A DNA stretch of 64,000 nt, from the NCBI RefSeq assembly GCF_001905465.1, contig NZ_LISX01000014.1, forward strand, positions 1 through 64,000. Reading direction: 5' to 3'. The DNA is from Kitasatospora sp. CB01950 (GTDB lineage: Bacteria; Actinomycetota; Actinomycetes; Streptomycetales; Streptomycetaceae). Within the stretch, counting starts at the first letter, position 1. Each line of letters begins with the position of its first letter. Position numbers and translations under genes: made by a program. The notes under the pieces are model-generated. The model did no database searches. It saw only the letters and a program-made list of their open reading frames with translations, and was not told where the DNA came from. This document shows positions 32,214 to 40,162 of the stretch, piece by piece.

Positions 32214-33550
32214 CGGTGACCGTCCTGGTCGTCGTGGTCGTCCTCGGCGCGGGTGCGGCGCACCTCGACCCGGCTGGTGCGGTGGCGGTCGACGGCGGTC
32301 ACCGTCATCTCCCAGTCGGGCAGTTCGGCGCTCTCGCCGACGGCGGGGAGCTTGCCGAGCAGGTCGGCGAGGAGTCCGCCGAGGGTTTCGTAGGGGCCGT
32401 CGGGGGCGTGCAGGCCGATCTTGGCGAGCTGGTCGAGCCGGGCCCGGCCGTCGGCGTCCCAGACCGGCAGTCCGTCGCGCGGGGCGAGCGGGCGCAGCTC
32501 GGGGGTGTCGTCGGGGTCGTGCTCGTCCTGGACCTCGCCGACGACCTCCTCGACGATGTCCTCGATGGTGGCGACGCCGGCGGTGCCGCCGTACTCGTCG
32601 ACCACCACGGCCATCGGTTCGCGGCCGCGCAGCAGGTCGAGCAGCCGCTCGACGGGCAGCGTCTCGGGGACCAGCAGCGGCGGGGAGGCCAGGTGGCGGA
32701 CCTTGGTGTGGTCGCGGCGGCCGGCGGGGACGGCGAGCGCGTCCTTGAGCGTGACGGTGCCGGTGACGTTGTCCAGGCTTTCGCTGTACACCGGGAAGCG
32801 GCTCAGCCCGGTGGCCCGGGTGAGGTTGAGCACGTCGCCGGCGGTGGCGTCCTCCTGGAGCGCGGAGACGTCGATCCGAGGGGTCATCACGGATTCGGCG
32901 GTCAGCTCGCGCAGGCCCAGGGTGCGCACGAACAGGGCGGTCGACTCCTCGTCCATCGCGCCGGCCTGGTAGGAGTGCCGGGCGAGCGCGAGGAGTTCGT
33001 CGGCGGTGCGGGCGTGGCCGAGTTCCTCCTGCGGCTCGACGCCGAGGGCGCGGACCAGCCGGTCCGCGGAGCCGTTGAGGAACGCGATCAGCGGGCGGCA
33101 GGCGGCGGAGAACGCGCGCTGCGGGCCGACCACGGCGTAGGCGACCTGCAGCGGGTGGGAGATCGCCCAGTTCTTCGGGACGAGTTCGCCGATCACCATC
33201 TGCACCACGGTGGCCAGCACCAGGCCGACGATCAGCGCGGTGCCGCGGGCAGCCGCGTCGGGCAGGCCGACGGCGGTGAACACCGGGGACAGCAGGGTGG
33301 ACAGCGCCGGCTCGGCGAGCATGCCGACCACCAGGGAGGTGATGGTGATGCCGAGTTGGGCGCCGGAGAGCTGGAAGGACAGCTGGTGCAGGGCCTTGGA
33401 GAGCCTCTTCGCCCGACCGTCACCGGTGGCCGCGGCGCGTTCCACGGTGCCGCGGTCTGCGGTCACGAACGCGAACTCGGCGGCCACGAACAGGCCGTTG
33501 GCGAGGATGAGCAGGATTGCCGCAAGCAGCAGGAGCCAGGCGGTGGTCAT
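32210..33550 (-). CDS. CNNM/CorC-type membrane protein (DUF21 + CBS + CorC_HlyC)
   Basis: A 446-residue full-length member: DUF21 (GELVPKNWAI), two CBS domains with GTAGVATIEDIVEEVVGE, then a C-terminal transporter-associated (CorC_HlyC) domain. It is the first gene of a two-gene operon with its shorter paralogue. Mg2+ or divalent cation transport is known for the family. The 194-base gap upstream holds a likely -10 TACGCT on the minus strand but no riboswitch that I can recognise. Confidence 0.93.
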   Translation of the reverse strand: MTTAWLLLLAAILLILANGLFVAAEFAFVTADRGTVERAAATGDGRAKRLSKALHQLSFQLSGAQLGITITSLVVGMLAEPALSTLLSPVFTAVGLPDAAARGTALIVGLVLATVVQMVIGELVPKNWAISHPLQVAYAVVGPQRAFSAACRPLIAFLNGSADRLVRALGVEPQEELGHARTADELLALARHSYQAGAMDEESTALFVRTLGLRELTAESVMTPRIDVSALQEDATAGDVLNLTRATGLSRFPVYSESLDNVTGTVTLKDALAVPAGRRDHTKVRHLASPPLLVPETLPVERLLDLLRGREPMAVVVDEYGGTAGVATIEDIVEEVVGEVQDEHDPDDTPELRPLAPRDGLPVWDADGRARLDQLAKIGLHAPDGPYETLGGLLADLLGKLPAVGESAELPDWEMTVTAVDRHRTSRVEVRRTRAEDDHDDQDGHR

Positions 33551-33744
33551 CGGGCCGCCCGCCTTCCCTGGCTCGGAATGTGCGTGGCGGCGCGGGTACT
33601 ACCGGACGGATCGTCCATCGAGGGGAGGTGTCACTCCTCAGGTCGCGGGTCAGGGCGGCAGGCCGGACACTCTTGGGCTTTGCCGCGGTTTTACCAGCGT
33701 AGACGATACCCGAACGGTTCTCCGGCCCGTCCGGACCTGCCGGG

Positions 33745-34185
33745 TCAGCCCCGGCTCGCGCCGCGTTCCTCGACCAGGTCGCGCAGCGTGCGGGCGGCCG
33801 TGACGGCCTGCTCGCGGCCGCCTGCGGGCTGGATGCCGACGGCGGCCAGCGCGGTGCCGTCGGCGAGGTCGAGCATCACCCACGGGTCGCCGTGCTTGAG
33901 GTTGACCCGGACCACCTCGGCCCAGGCGAGGCGGCGGCTGCGGACGAAGTTGACCACGGTCAGTCCGTCGGCGTCGGCGACCACCTTGGGGCGGGCCAGC
34001 ATCAGGCCGACCGCGGCGAACAGCAGGCCGCTGAGCACCATCATCACCCGGTCCCGCGGCTGCCAGGTGTCCGGCAGCGCGAAGGCGAGCACGGTGAACA
34101 GCACCACCATCACGCCGCACAGGGCGAGCAGCACGGCGCGGTTGCGGCGGGGGGCCCACGTCACGGGCAGGGCGGGCACAGACAC
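33745..34185 (-). CDS. PH domain-containing membrane protein
   Basis: A protein of about 146 residues with two hydrophobic segments near residues 20-40 and 50-65, then a bacterial PH-type beta domain (VVADADGLTVVNFVRSRRL and WAEVVRVNLKHGDPWVML). Function is unknown. I chose GTG 34185 (VSVPALPV) with GGAG upstream over the earlier TTG. It is downstream of hisG, separated by a strong hairpin, so it is only partly linked to the rib-his operon. Confidence 0.82.
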   Translation of the reverse strand: MSVPALPVTWAPRRNRAVLLALCGVMVVLFTVLAFALPDTWQPRDRVMMVLSGLLFAAVGLMLARPKVVADADGLTVVNFVRSRRLAWAEVVRVNLKHGDPWVMLDLADGTALAAVGIQPAGGREQAVTAARTLRDLVEERGASRG

Positions 34186-34205
34186 GGGTGGCTCCAGGAA
34201 CAAGC

Positions 34206-34230
34206 GGGGGCCGCCGGGCGGGCGGCCCCC
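34206..34230 (-). terminator. Hairpin between hisG and PH-domain gene
   Basis: GGGGGCCGCC (34206-34215) pairs with GGCGGCCCCC (34221-34230), extended by AACG/CGTT outside. It probably ends the rib-his transcript. Confidence 0.75.
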
Positions 34231-34243
34231 GTTCGGCAGCGGG

Positions 34244-35092
34244 TCAGATGCGGCAGGCGTGGATGTTGGTGACCAGGATGGCGCGGGCGCCGATCGCCCA
34301 CAGGTCGTCCATGATCCGCTGGGCCTCCTTGCGGAGCACCATGGAGCGGACCGCGACCCAGCCGGCCGTGTGCAGCGGCGAGACGGTCGGCGACTCCAGG
34401 CCGGGGGTGAGCGCGACGGCGGCGCCGACCGTCTCGGCGCGGATGTCGTAGTCCATCAGCACGTAGCGGCGGGCCACCAGCACGCCCTGCAGGCGGCGCA
34501 GGAACTGCTCGACGGCCGGGTCCTCGCCGGCGCCCTTGGGGCGGATCACCACGGCGTCGGAGACCAGGATCGGGTCGCCGAAGACCTCCAGGCCGGCGTT
34601 GCGCAGGCTGGTGCCGGTCTCCACGACGTCGGCGATGACCTCGGCGACGCCCAGGTGCACGGCGGTCTCGACCGCGCCGTCCAGCTTGGTGACGGTGGCC
34701 TTCACGCCGTGCTCGGCGAGGTGCTGCTCGACCAGGCCGGTGTAGGAGGTGGCGATCCGCAGGCCGTCCAGGTCCTGGACGCCGTTGATCTCGGCGCCGA
34801 CCGGCCTGGCGAACCGGAAGGTGGAGGCGGCGAAGCCGAGCGCGAGCACCTCCTCGGCGTCCGAGGCGGAGTCCAGCAGCAGGTCGCGGCCGGTGATGCC
34901 GATGTCGAGGCGGCCGGAGCCGACGTAGACGGCGATGTCGCGCGGGCGCAGGAAGAAGAACTCGACCTGGTTGTCCGGGTCGACCAGGACGAGTTCCTTG
35001 GCGTCCTTGCGCTGCCGGTAGCCGGCCTCATGGAGCATCTCCGCCGCGGGACCCGAGAGCGAACCCTTGTTGGGGACGGCGATGCGGAGCAT
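34244..35092 (-). CDS. hisG: ATP phosphoribosyltransferase (long form)
   Basis: A 282-residue enzyme for the first step of histidine biosynthesis: ATP + PRPP to N1-(5-phosphoribosyl)-ATP. It shows the PRPP site (EVIADVVETGTSLRNAGLEV) and the C-terminal regulatory domain of the long HisG form, which binds histidine for feedback inhibition. It starts MLRIAVPNKGSL. It lies 39 bases after hisE and is the last part of the rib-his operon. Confidence 0.98.
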   Translation of the reverse strand: MLRIAVPNKGSLSGPAAEMLHEAGYRQRKDAKELVLVDPDNQVEFFFLRPRDIAVYVGSGRLDIGITGRDLLLDSASDAEEVLALGFAASTFRFARPVGAEINGVQDLDGLRIATSYTGLVEQHLAEHGVKATVTKLDGAVETAVHLGVAEVIADVVETGTSLRNAGLEVFGDPILVSDAVVIRPKGAGEDPAVEQFLRRLQGVLVARRYVLMDYDIRAETVGAAVALTPGLESPTVSPLHTAGWVAVRSMVLRKEAQRIMDDLWAIGARAILVTNIHACRI

Positions 35093-35131
35093 GAGAGGGG
35101 AACCCTTCGTCGACTGCGGTGCGGTGGGGAA

Positions 35132-35404
35132 TTACAGGTACTTGTAGACGTCTTCGAGCGTCAGCCCGCGGGCGATCATCATCACCTGGACGTGGTAGAG
35201 GAGTTGGGACATCTCCTCGGCCGTCTCCTCGGGCGACTGGTACTCGGCGGCCATCCAGACCTCGGCGGCCTCCTCGACGACCTTCTTGCCGATCGCGTGG
35301 ACGCCCTGCTGCACGAGCTGGGCGGTGCGGGAGGTCGCGGGGTCGCCGGTGGCGGCCTTCTGCTGGAGCTCGGCGAAGAGCTCCTCGAATGTCTTCGATG
35401 CCAT
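35132..35404 (-). CDS. hisE: Phosphoribosyl-ATP pyrophosphohydrolase
   Basis: A 90-residue MazG-like protein for the second histidine step, removing pyrophosphate from phosphoribosyl-ATP. The catalytic helices carry the conserved EEAAEVWMAAEYQSPEETAEE acidic pattern. It is separate from HisI, as usual in actinobacteria. It is between ribH and hisG on the minus strand. Confidence 0.97.
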   Translation of the reverse strand: MASKTFEELFAELQQKAATGDPATSRTAQLVQQGVHAIGKKVVEEAAEVWMAAEYQSPEETAEEMSQLLYHVQVMMIARGLTLEDVYKYL

Positions 35405-35509
35405 GATGGCCTCACCTTACGGGGTGCGGACGGACGGACGGTAAACGGTTCCGCACCGTGGACAGTCCGCTGGACATCGCAACGGACCGCCCCCGGTGCG
35501 ATCGTCCGA

Positions 35510-35995
35510 TCACCGCCAGGGCTCGACCACCTCGCGCAGCACGGCGGCGGTGGCGACGGCTGCGGTGGCCGCCTCGTGGCCCTTGTCCTCGACGGAGTCC
35601 GGCAGCCCGGCCCGGTCCAGCGCCTGCTGCTCGGTGTCGCAGGTCAGCACGCCGAAGCCGACCGGGACGCCGGTCTCCACCGAGACCTGGGTCAGGCCGA
35701 GGGTCGCGCCCTGGCAGACGTAGTCGAAGTGCGGGGTGCCGCCGCGCACCACCACACCCAGCGCCACCAGCGCGTCGTAACCGCGTCCCGCCAACTGCTT
35801 GGCGGCGACCGGCAGTTCGAAGGTGCCGGGGACGCGGACCACGGTCGGCTCCTCGATCCCCAGCTCCTTCAGGGCGCGGTGCGCGCCGTCCAGCAGTCCG
35901 TTCATCACCTGCTCGTGCCACTGCCCGGCGATGATCGCGACCCGCAGGTCGGCGCAGTTCTTCGGGGACAGCACAGGGGCTCCGTGACCGGCCAT
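35510..35995 (-). CDS. ribH: 6,7-dimethyl-8-ribityllumazine synthase
   Basis: A 161-residue protein that condenses the ribityl-pyrimidine with dihydroxybutanone phosphate to lumazine. It contains VPGTFELPVAAKQL and the GVVVRGGTPHFDYVCQ segment with the conserved His. It forms a cage with riboflavin synthase in some bacteria. The start ATG 35995 (MAGHGAPVLS) is 26 bases from the ribBA stop, so it is translated in the same operon. Confidence 0.98.
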   Translation of the reverse strand: MAGHGAPVLSPKNCADLRVAIIAGQWHEQVMNGLLDGAHRALKELGIEEPTVVRVPGTFELPVAAKQLAGRGYDALVALGVVVRGGTPHFDYVCQGATLGLTQVSVETGVPVGFGVLTCDTEQQALDRAGLPDSVEDKGHEAATAAVATAAVLREVVEPWR

Positions 35996-36021
35996 GTCGT
36001 GCTCCTCTTTCCGTGGTGCGG

Positions 36022-37296
36022 CTACTTGTTGTCGTCGTCGAGCCACGGCAGGTCGTGGCCCATCCGGTCGCGCTTGGTGCGCAGATAGGTGAGGTTGTGG
36101 GCGCCGGCGGCGGTGGGCAGCGGCCGGCGGGCGGTGACCTTCAGACCGTGCTCGGTGAGCGCGGCCTGCTTGGCCGGGTTGTTGGTGAGCAGGGTGAGCG
36201 AGCGCACGCCCAGGTCGGCGAGCATCTGCGCGCCGATCGAGTAGTCGCGGGCGTCGGCGGGCAGCCCCTGGTCGAGGTTGGCGTCGACGGTGTCGCGGCC
36301 CCGCTCCTGGAGCTCGTACGCGCGCAGCTTGTGGGCCAGGCCGATGCCGCGGCCCTCGTGGCCGCGCAGGTACAGCACCACGCCGCGGCCGGCCTCGGCG
36401 ACGGCGCGCAGCGAGGCGTGCAGCTGCGGACCGCAGTCGCAGCGCAGCGAGCTGAACACGTCGCCGGTCAGGCACTCGGAGTGCACCCGCACCAGCACGT
36501 CCTCGCCGTCGGGGAGCTTCCCGTCGGCGTCCAGGCCGCCGGCCACCAGCGCGAGGTGTTCGACGCCGTCGATGGTGCCGCGGTAGCCGACGGCGGTGAA
36601 GTCGCCGTGGTCGGTGGGCAGCGCGGTGACGGCGGCGCGGTCGACGTGCAGTTCGGTGCGGCGGCGGTAGGCGATCAGGTCCGCGATGGAGATGATCGCC
36701 AGGCCGTGCCGGCGGGCGAAGGCGTGCAGCTCGGGCAGCCGGGCCATGGTGCCGTCGTCGTTGACCACCTCGGCGATCGCCCCGGCGGGCGGCAGGCCCG
36801 CCAGACGGACCAGGTCGACGGTGGCCTCGGTGTGCCCGGGGCGCGCCAGCACGCCGCCGTCGACGGCGCGCAGCGGGAAGACGTGACCGGGCCGGGTGAG
36901 GTCGGTGGCCTCGGTGGCGGCGGAGCCCAGCAGCCGGACGGTGCGGGCCCGGTCGGCGGCGGAGATGCCGGTGTCGACGCCGTCGCGGGCGTCCACCGAG
37001 ACGGCGTAGGCGGTGCCCTTGCGGTCCTCGTTGACCTGGGTCATCGGGGGCAGCCGCAGCCGGTCGAGGTCGGCGCCCGGCATCGGGACGCAGATCACGC
37101 CGGAGCTGTAGCGGACGGTGAACGCCATCAGCTCGGGGGTGGCGGCGGACGCGGCGAAGACGATGTCGCCCTCGTTCTCGCGATCCTCGTCGTCGACCAC
37201 GATCACGGCGCGGCCGAGCGCGATGTCGGCGATGGCGCGCTCCACCGGGTCGAGCGCGAGCGGCTCCCCGGGATCGACGGGCTCTTCGGCGCTCAT
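36022..37296 (-). CDS. ribBA: Bifunctional DHBP synthase / GTP cyclohydrolase II
   Basis: A 424-residue fused enzyme. The N-terminal DHBP synthase has DDEDRENEGD (acidic metal site) and the C-terminal GTP cyclohydrolase II has a Zn site SECLTGDVFSSLRCDCG (Cys-x10-Cys-x-Cys) and RGHEGRGIG. It supplies both the four-carbon unit and the pyrimidine for riboflavin. Its ATG overlaps the stop of ribM (ATGA). Confidence 0.98.
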   Translation of the reverse strand: MSAEEPVDPGEPLALDPVERAIADIALGRAVIVVDDEDRENEGDIVFAASAATPELMAFTVRYSSGVICVPMPGADLDRLRLPPMTQVNEDRKGTAYAVSVDARDGVDTGISAADRARTVRLLGSAATEATDLTRPGHVFPLRAVDGGVLARPGHTEATVDLVRLAGLPPAGAIAEVVNDDGTMARLPELHAFARRHGLAIISIADLIAYRRRTELHVDRAAVTALPTDHGDFTAVGYRGTIDGVEHLALVAGGLDADGKLPDGEDVLVRVHSECLTGDVFSSLRCDCGPQLHASLRAVAEAGRGVVLYLRGHEGRGIGLAHKLRAYELQERGRDTVDANLDQGLPADARDYSIGAQMLADLGVRSLTLLTNNPAKQAALTEHGLKVTARRPLPTAAGAHNLTYLRTKRDRMGHDLPWLDDDNK

Positions 37297-37934
37297 GCGG
37301 CAACTCCCTCGACGGGCAGGGTGGTTCGTGCGGTGCGGGCCTTCGTCCACCAGCTGGCCAGGCCGGCCACCACGAGGACGAAGTAGATGGTGAAGGTCAG
37401 CGCGGAGAAGACGTAGCCGTGGGCGTAGCTGTAGGGCACGCTGATCACGTCGACGGCGATCCAGGCGAACCAGAACTCCACCCAGCCGCGGGCCTGGGCG
37501 TACATGGCGGCCAGCGTGCCGGTGAAGATGTACGCGTCCAGCAGCGGGTTCCAGGACAGCTTCGGGTAGGCGTTGAACAGCGCGGCGACGGCGAGCGTGC
37601 CGGCTGCGGTGGCGGCGATCAGCAGGATCCGCTCGCGCCGGTCGGCGAAGCGGACGGCGATCTCGCCGGCGTCGCGGCGGCCGCGGTTCCACTGGGTCCA
37701 GCCCCAGACCGCGGTGACCACGACGATCACCTGCTTGCCGATCAGTCCGGGCACCTGCCCGCCGAGGAACACGCTGATCAGCACGGCGCCGGCCAGCAGT
37801 TGGGCGGGCCAGGTCAGCACCGAGCGGCGCCAGCCGAACGCCAGCCCGGCGAGCCCTATCAGGTTGCCGACCATGTCGGCCACCTTCACCTGCTCGCCGA
37901 AGGCGGTGAAGGTCAGATCTGCGAGCGCGCTCAC
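37293..37934 (-). CDS. ribM: RibM/PnuC-type riboflavin transporter
   Basis: A 213-residue membrane protein of the PnuC family with about seven helices (for example LLAGAVLISVFLGGQVPGLI, and WVEFWFAWIAVDVISVPYSY near the end). Its place between ribE and ribBA under an FMN riboswitch indicates riboflavin rather than nicotinamide riboside uptake, as shown for RibM of S. davawensis. GTG 37934 overlaps the ribE stop (GTGA) and its stop overlaps the ribBA start. Confidence 0.95.
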   Translation of the reverse strand: MSALADLTFTAFGEQVKVADMVGNLIGLAGLAFGWRRSVLTWPAQLLAGAVLISVFLGGQVPGLIGKQVIVVVTAVWGWTQWNRGRRDAGEIAVRFADRRERILLIAATAAGTLAVAALFNAYPKLSWNPLLDAYIFTGTLAAMYAQARGWVEFWFAWIAVDVISVPYSYAHGYVFSALTFTIYFVLVVAGLASWWTKARTARTTLPVEGVAA

Positions 37935-38590
37935 TTGGTTTCCCCCAGGGTGTCGGGCAGTGCACGGTTTTCGAGCAGTCGTTCCACGTACTTGGCGAGC
38001 ACGTCCACCTCCAGGTTGACGGGGTCGCCCACCGCCTTCACCCCGAGCGTGGTCAGGGCGAGCGTGGCGGGGATCAGCGAGACGGTGAAGCTGTCCCGGG
38101 CGGCCTCGACGACAGTGAGGCTCACTCCGTCCACGGTGATCGACCCCTTCTCCACCAGGTAGCGCGAGATCGGCTGCGGCAGCGAGAGACGCACCACCTC
38201 CCAGCGCGGATTCCCGTCCGCGTCCAGGTCGCCCGGCTCGCGGGAGATCACGGCGCCGGTGCCGTCGACGTGGCCCTGCACCAGGTGGCCGCCGAGTCGG
38301 GCGCCGAGCGCCATCGCCCGTTCCAGGTTGACCCGGGAGCCGGGGCGCAGCGCGCCGAGGCTGGAGCGGCGGAGCGTCTCGCGCATCACGTCGGCGCTGA
38401 ACTCGCCTTCGTGCTTGGCGAGTTGTTCGTTGTCGTCGACGACGGTGAGGCACACGCCGTTGACTGCGACGGAGTCGCCGTGCCGGACGTCCGCGGTGAC
38501 CAGCGGGCCGCGCAGGCGGATTCGCGAGGACTCACCGATCTCCTCGATGGAGACGACCTCGCCGAGCTCTTCAACAATGCCGGTGAACAC
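37931..38590 (-). CDS. ribE: Riboflavin synthase, alpha subunit
   Basis: A 219-residue protein with two similar lumazine-binding halves, each carrying the family SVAVNGVCLTV / SITVDGVSLTV motif. It converts two lumazines into riboflavin plus the pyrimidine. GTG 38590 begins MFTGIVEELGEV and has GAGGAG upstream. It is the first gene after the FMN riboswitch. Confidence 0.98.
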   Translation of the reverse strand: MFTGIVEELGEVVSIEEIGESSRIRLRGPLVTADVRHGDSVAVNGVCLTVVDDNEQLAKHEGEFSADVMRETLRRSSLGALRPGSRVNLERAMALGARLGGHLVQGHVDGTGAVISREPGDLDADGNPRWEVVRLSLPQPISRYLVEKGSITVDGVSLTVVEAARDSFTVSLIPATLALTTLGVKAVGDPVNLEVDVLAKYVERLLENRALPDTLGETK

Positions 38591-38785
38591 CCGGGTTCTC
38601 CTCGCGCTTGGGGCGCGGACTCCGGGGCGGCGATCGGGAGTTGACTGCGGACGCGGCGCGTCGGGAAGGCCCGCCGTGCGGCCGGGGACCTGCCCCGCGG
38701 CACGGGTGAGCTGCCGACATGCCGTGCTTCGGCACCCCGGCCCTCGGGTGGGCCGCGGTGTGAACACACCTGTCCGCCGCGCACG
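38591..38785 (-). other. Expression platform between FMN aptamer and ribE
   Basis: About 195 bases of leader lie between the aptamer and the ribE start. They contain a perfect short hairpin GGTGTGTTCACACC (38756-38769) and GC-rich inverted stretches, but no clear U-run. Control may be by terminator or by hiding the ribosome site; I cannot decide which. No gene is seen. Confidence 0.5.
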
Positions 38786-38910
38786 CCTCCCATCCGGACT
38801 TTAACCGTCGGTCCAGGAATTTCACCTGGTCAACCGGCCGCTGGCTGCGGACGGGTCGCGGACTGTAACCGCCGGCTCGGAATTTCACCGACCCCGGAGT
38901 GCGCTGAACG
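38786..38910 (-). ncRNA. FMN riboswitch (RFN element)
   Basis: Read on the minus strand, the aptamer begins near 38910 and ends near 38786. The conserved cores are present in order: GGTGAAATTCC, GCCGGCGGT.ACAGTCCGCGA, AGGTGAAATTCC, GGACCGACGGTTAAAGTCCGG and ATGGGAG. FMN binding turns down the downstream rib operon (ribE-ribM-ribBA-ribH-hisE-hisG). The bases from 38911 to 39052 hold no other feature. Confidence 0.96.
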
Positions 38911-39052
38911 TCACTGCTACTGCACCAGCATTCTTGCACGCGCATCTATGCCCAAGGCAAGAGCGCGTCCTGTGGCCTGGTTCACGCCCCGGGGCGCACG
39001 GTGGAGATGAGTGCCCCCGCGCGGGGGCTCCCGGCCGAGGAGTTGAGCGACG

Positions 39053-39301
39053 ATGACGATGTTCATGGACGTCCACCACGGGATGGCCGGCATCACCGCC
39101 GAGCAGTTGAAGGCCGCGCACGAGGCGGACCTCGCGGTGCAGCACGAGGAGGGCGTGGAGTTCCGGCAGGCCTGGGCGGACCCCGACTCCGGCACCGTGT
39201 ACTGCCTGTCCTCCGGCCCGTCCCGGGAGGCCGTCCAGCGCGTCCACGAGCGCACCGGACACCCGGCGGACGAGGTGCACGCGGTTCCGCTGCAGATCTG
39301 A
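39053..39301 (+). CDS. Nickel-binding protein, SCO4226 family (DUF4242)
   Basis: An 82-residue single-domain protein with MDVHHGMAGITAEQLKAAH at the start and ERTGHPADEVHAV at the end. The sequence matches the DUF4242 family, whose S. coelicolor member SCO4226 was crystallised with nickel. The actual function is unknown. ATG 39053 or 39059 may be the start. It is read away from the rib operon. Confidence 0.85.
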   Translation: MTMFMDVHHGMAGITAEQLKAAHEADLAVQHEEGVEFRQAWADPDSGTVYCLSSGPSREAVQRVHERTGHPADEVHAVPLQI

Positions 39302-39345
39302 CCCCCTCGCCGCCGCCGAGGTGAACGGGGATAGGGTCGGGTCGC

Positions 39346-39984
39346 GTGATCTTCGACGCCCTCGCCGCTGAGGCGATCCGCGACCCGGCCCGGCTGCGGG
39401 AGTTGTACGAGCAGCCGAGCGACACGGTGCAGCGCAAGCAGGTCGACCGCCTGCACGAGGAGGCCCGTCTGTTGATCGGCTGTGCCTCCCTGGTCTTCGT
39501 CGCCACCGCCGATGCGGACGGCAACTGCGACGCCACTCCGCGCGGCGGCCCGCCCGGCTTCGTCTCCGTCCTGGACGAGCGGACCCTGGCGATCCCCGAC
39601 GCCACCGGCAACCGCCGCCTCGACAGCCTGCACAACATCGCCGCCACCGGACAGGCCGGACTGCTCTTCGTCGTCCCCGGCCGCGCCGCCACCCTGCGGG
39701 TCAACGGCCGGGCCTGCATCAGTGCGGACCCCCGGCTGCTGGAGCGGCTCACCCCGGTCGGCAAGCCGCCGCGCACCGCGATCGTGGTCTCCGCGGACGA
39801 GGTCTACGGGCACTGCCCGAAGGCGTTCCTGCGCGGCTCGGCCTGGCGTCCCGAGCAGTGGCTGCCCGCCGACGCGGCGCCCAGCTCGGCCTCGATCACC
39901 CTCTCCCACCTGCGCGATCCCTCGCTGACGCTGGATCAGGTGCTGGCCGCCGAGGAGGAGTCGCTGCGCCTGCGCTACGAGTGA
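39346..39984 (+). CDS. PPOX-type flavoprotein, MSMEG_1061 family
   Basis: A 212-residue pyridoxamine 5'-phosphate oxidase-like protein. The segments CDATPRGGPPGFVSVLD and GQAGLLFVVPGRAATLRVNG are the FMN-binding strands, and GHCPKAFLRG is typical of this subgroup. It may use F420 or FMN for small-molecule reduction. GTG 39346 lies eight bases after a TAGGGT box, so it may be leaderless. Confidence 0.9.
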   Translation: MIFDALAAEAIRDPARLRELYEQPSDTVQRKQVDRLHEEARLLIGCASLVFVATADADGNCDATPRGGPPGFVSVLDERTLAIPDATGNRRLDSLHNIAATGQAGLLFVVPGRAATLRVNGRACISADPRLLERLTPVGKPPRTAIVVSADEVYGHCPKAFLRGSAWRPEQWLPADAAPSSASITLSHLRDPSLTLDQVLAAEEESLRLRYE

Positions 39985-40060
39985 TCGCCCCGGCCGCGGC
40001 GACTCGTGCATGCTGGGGGGCAACGGGGACGCCACATAGGCCGAACTTTGGGGGGCCATA

Positions 40061-40090
40061 GCTTCGCCTTATGACGACATAAGGCGAAGC
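40061..40090. promoter_or_regulatory. Perfect 13-bp inverted repeat before the ferredoxin reductase gene
   Basis: GCTTCGCCTTATG (40061-40073) and CATAAGGCGAAGC (40078-40090) are separated by ACGA. The AT-containing centre and the lack of a T-run fit an operator better than a terminator. It lies 72 bases before the reductase start. The regulator is unknown. Confidence 0.6.
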
Positions 40091-40162
40091 ACCGTACCGG
40101 GCGCGTCCGCCCGCCGTAAGGCTGGCGGTACGCGCCCAGAGCCGAACAAGGAGTACCTGCCC

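Noticed and set aside
32216..36088. A 1290-codon open frame on the plus strand
   Set aside because: It is antisense to the CNNM, PH, hisG, hisE and ribH genes. GC-rich third positions open long false frames; its composition is Gly/Ala/Asp/Arg-rich without motifs.
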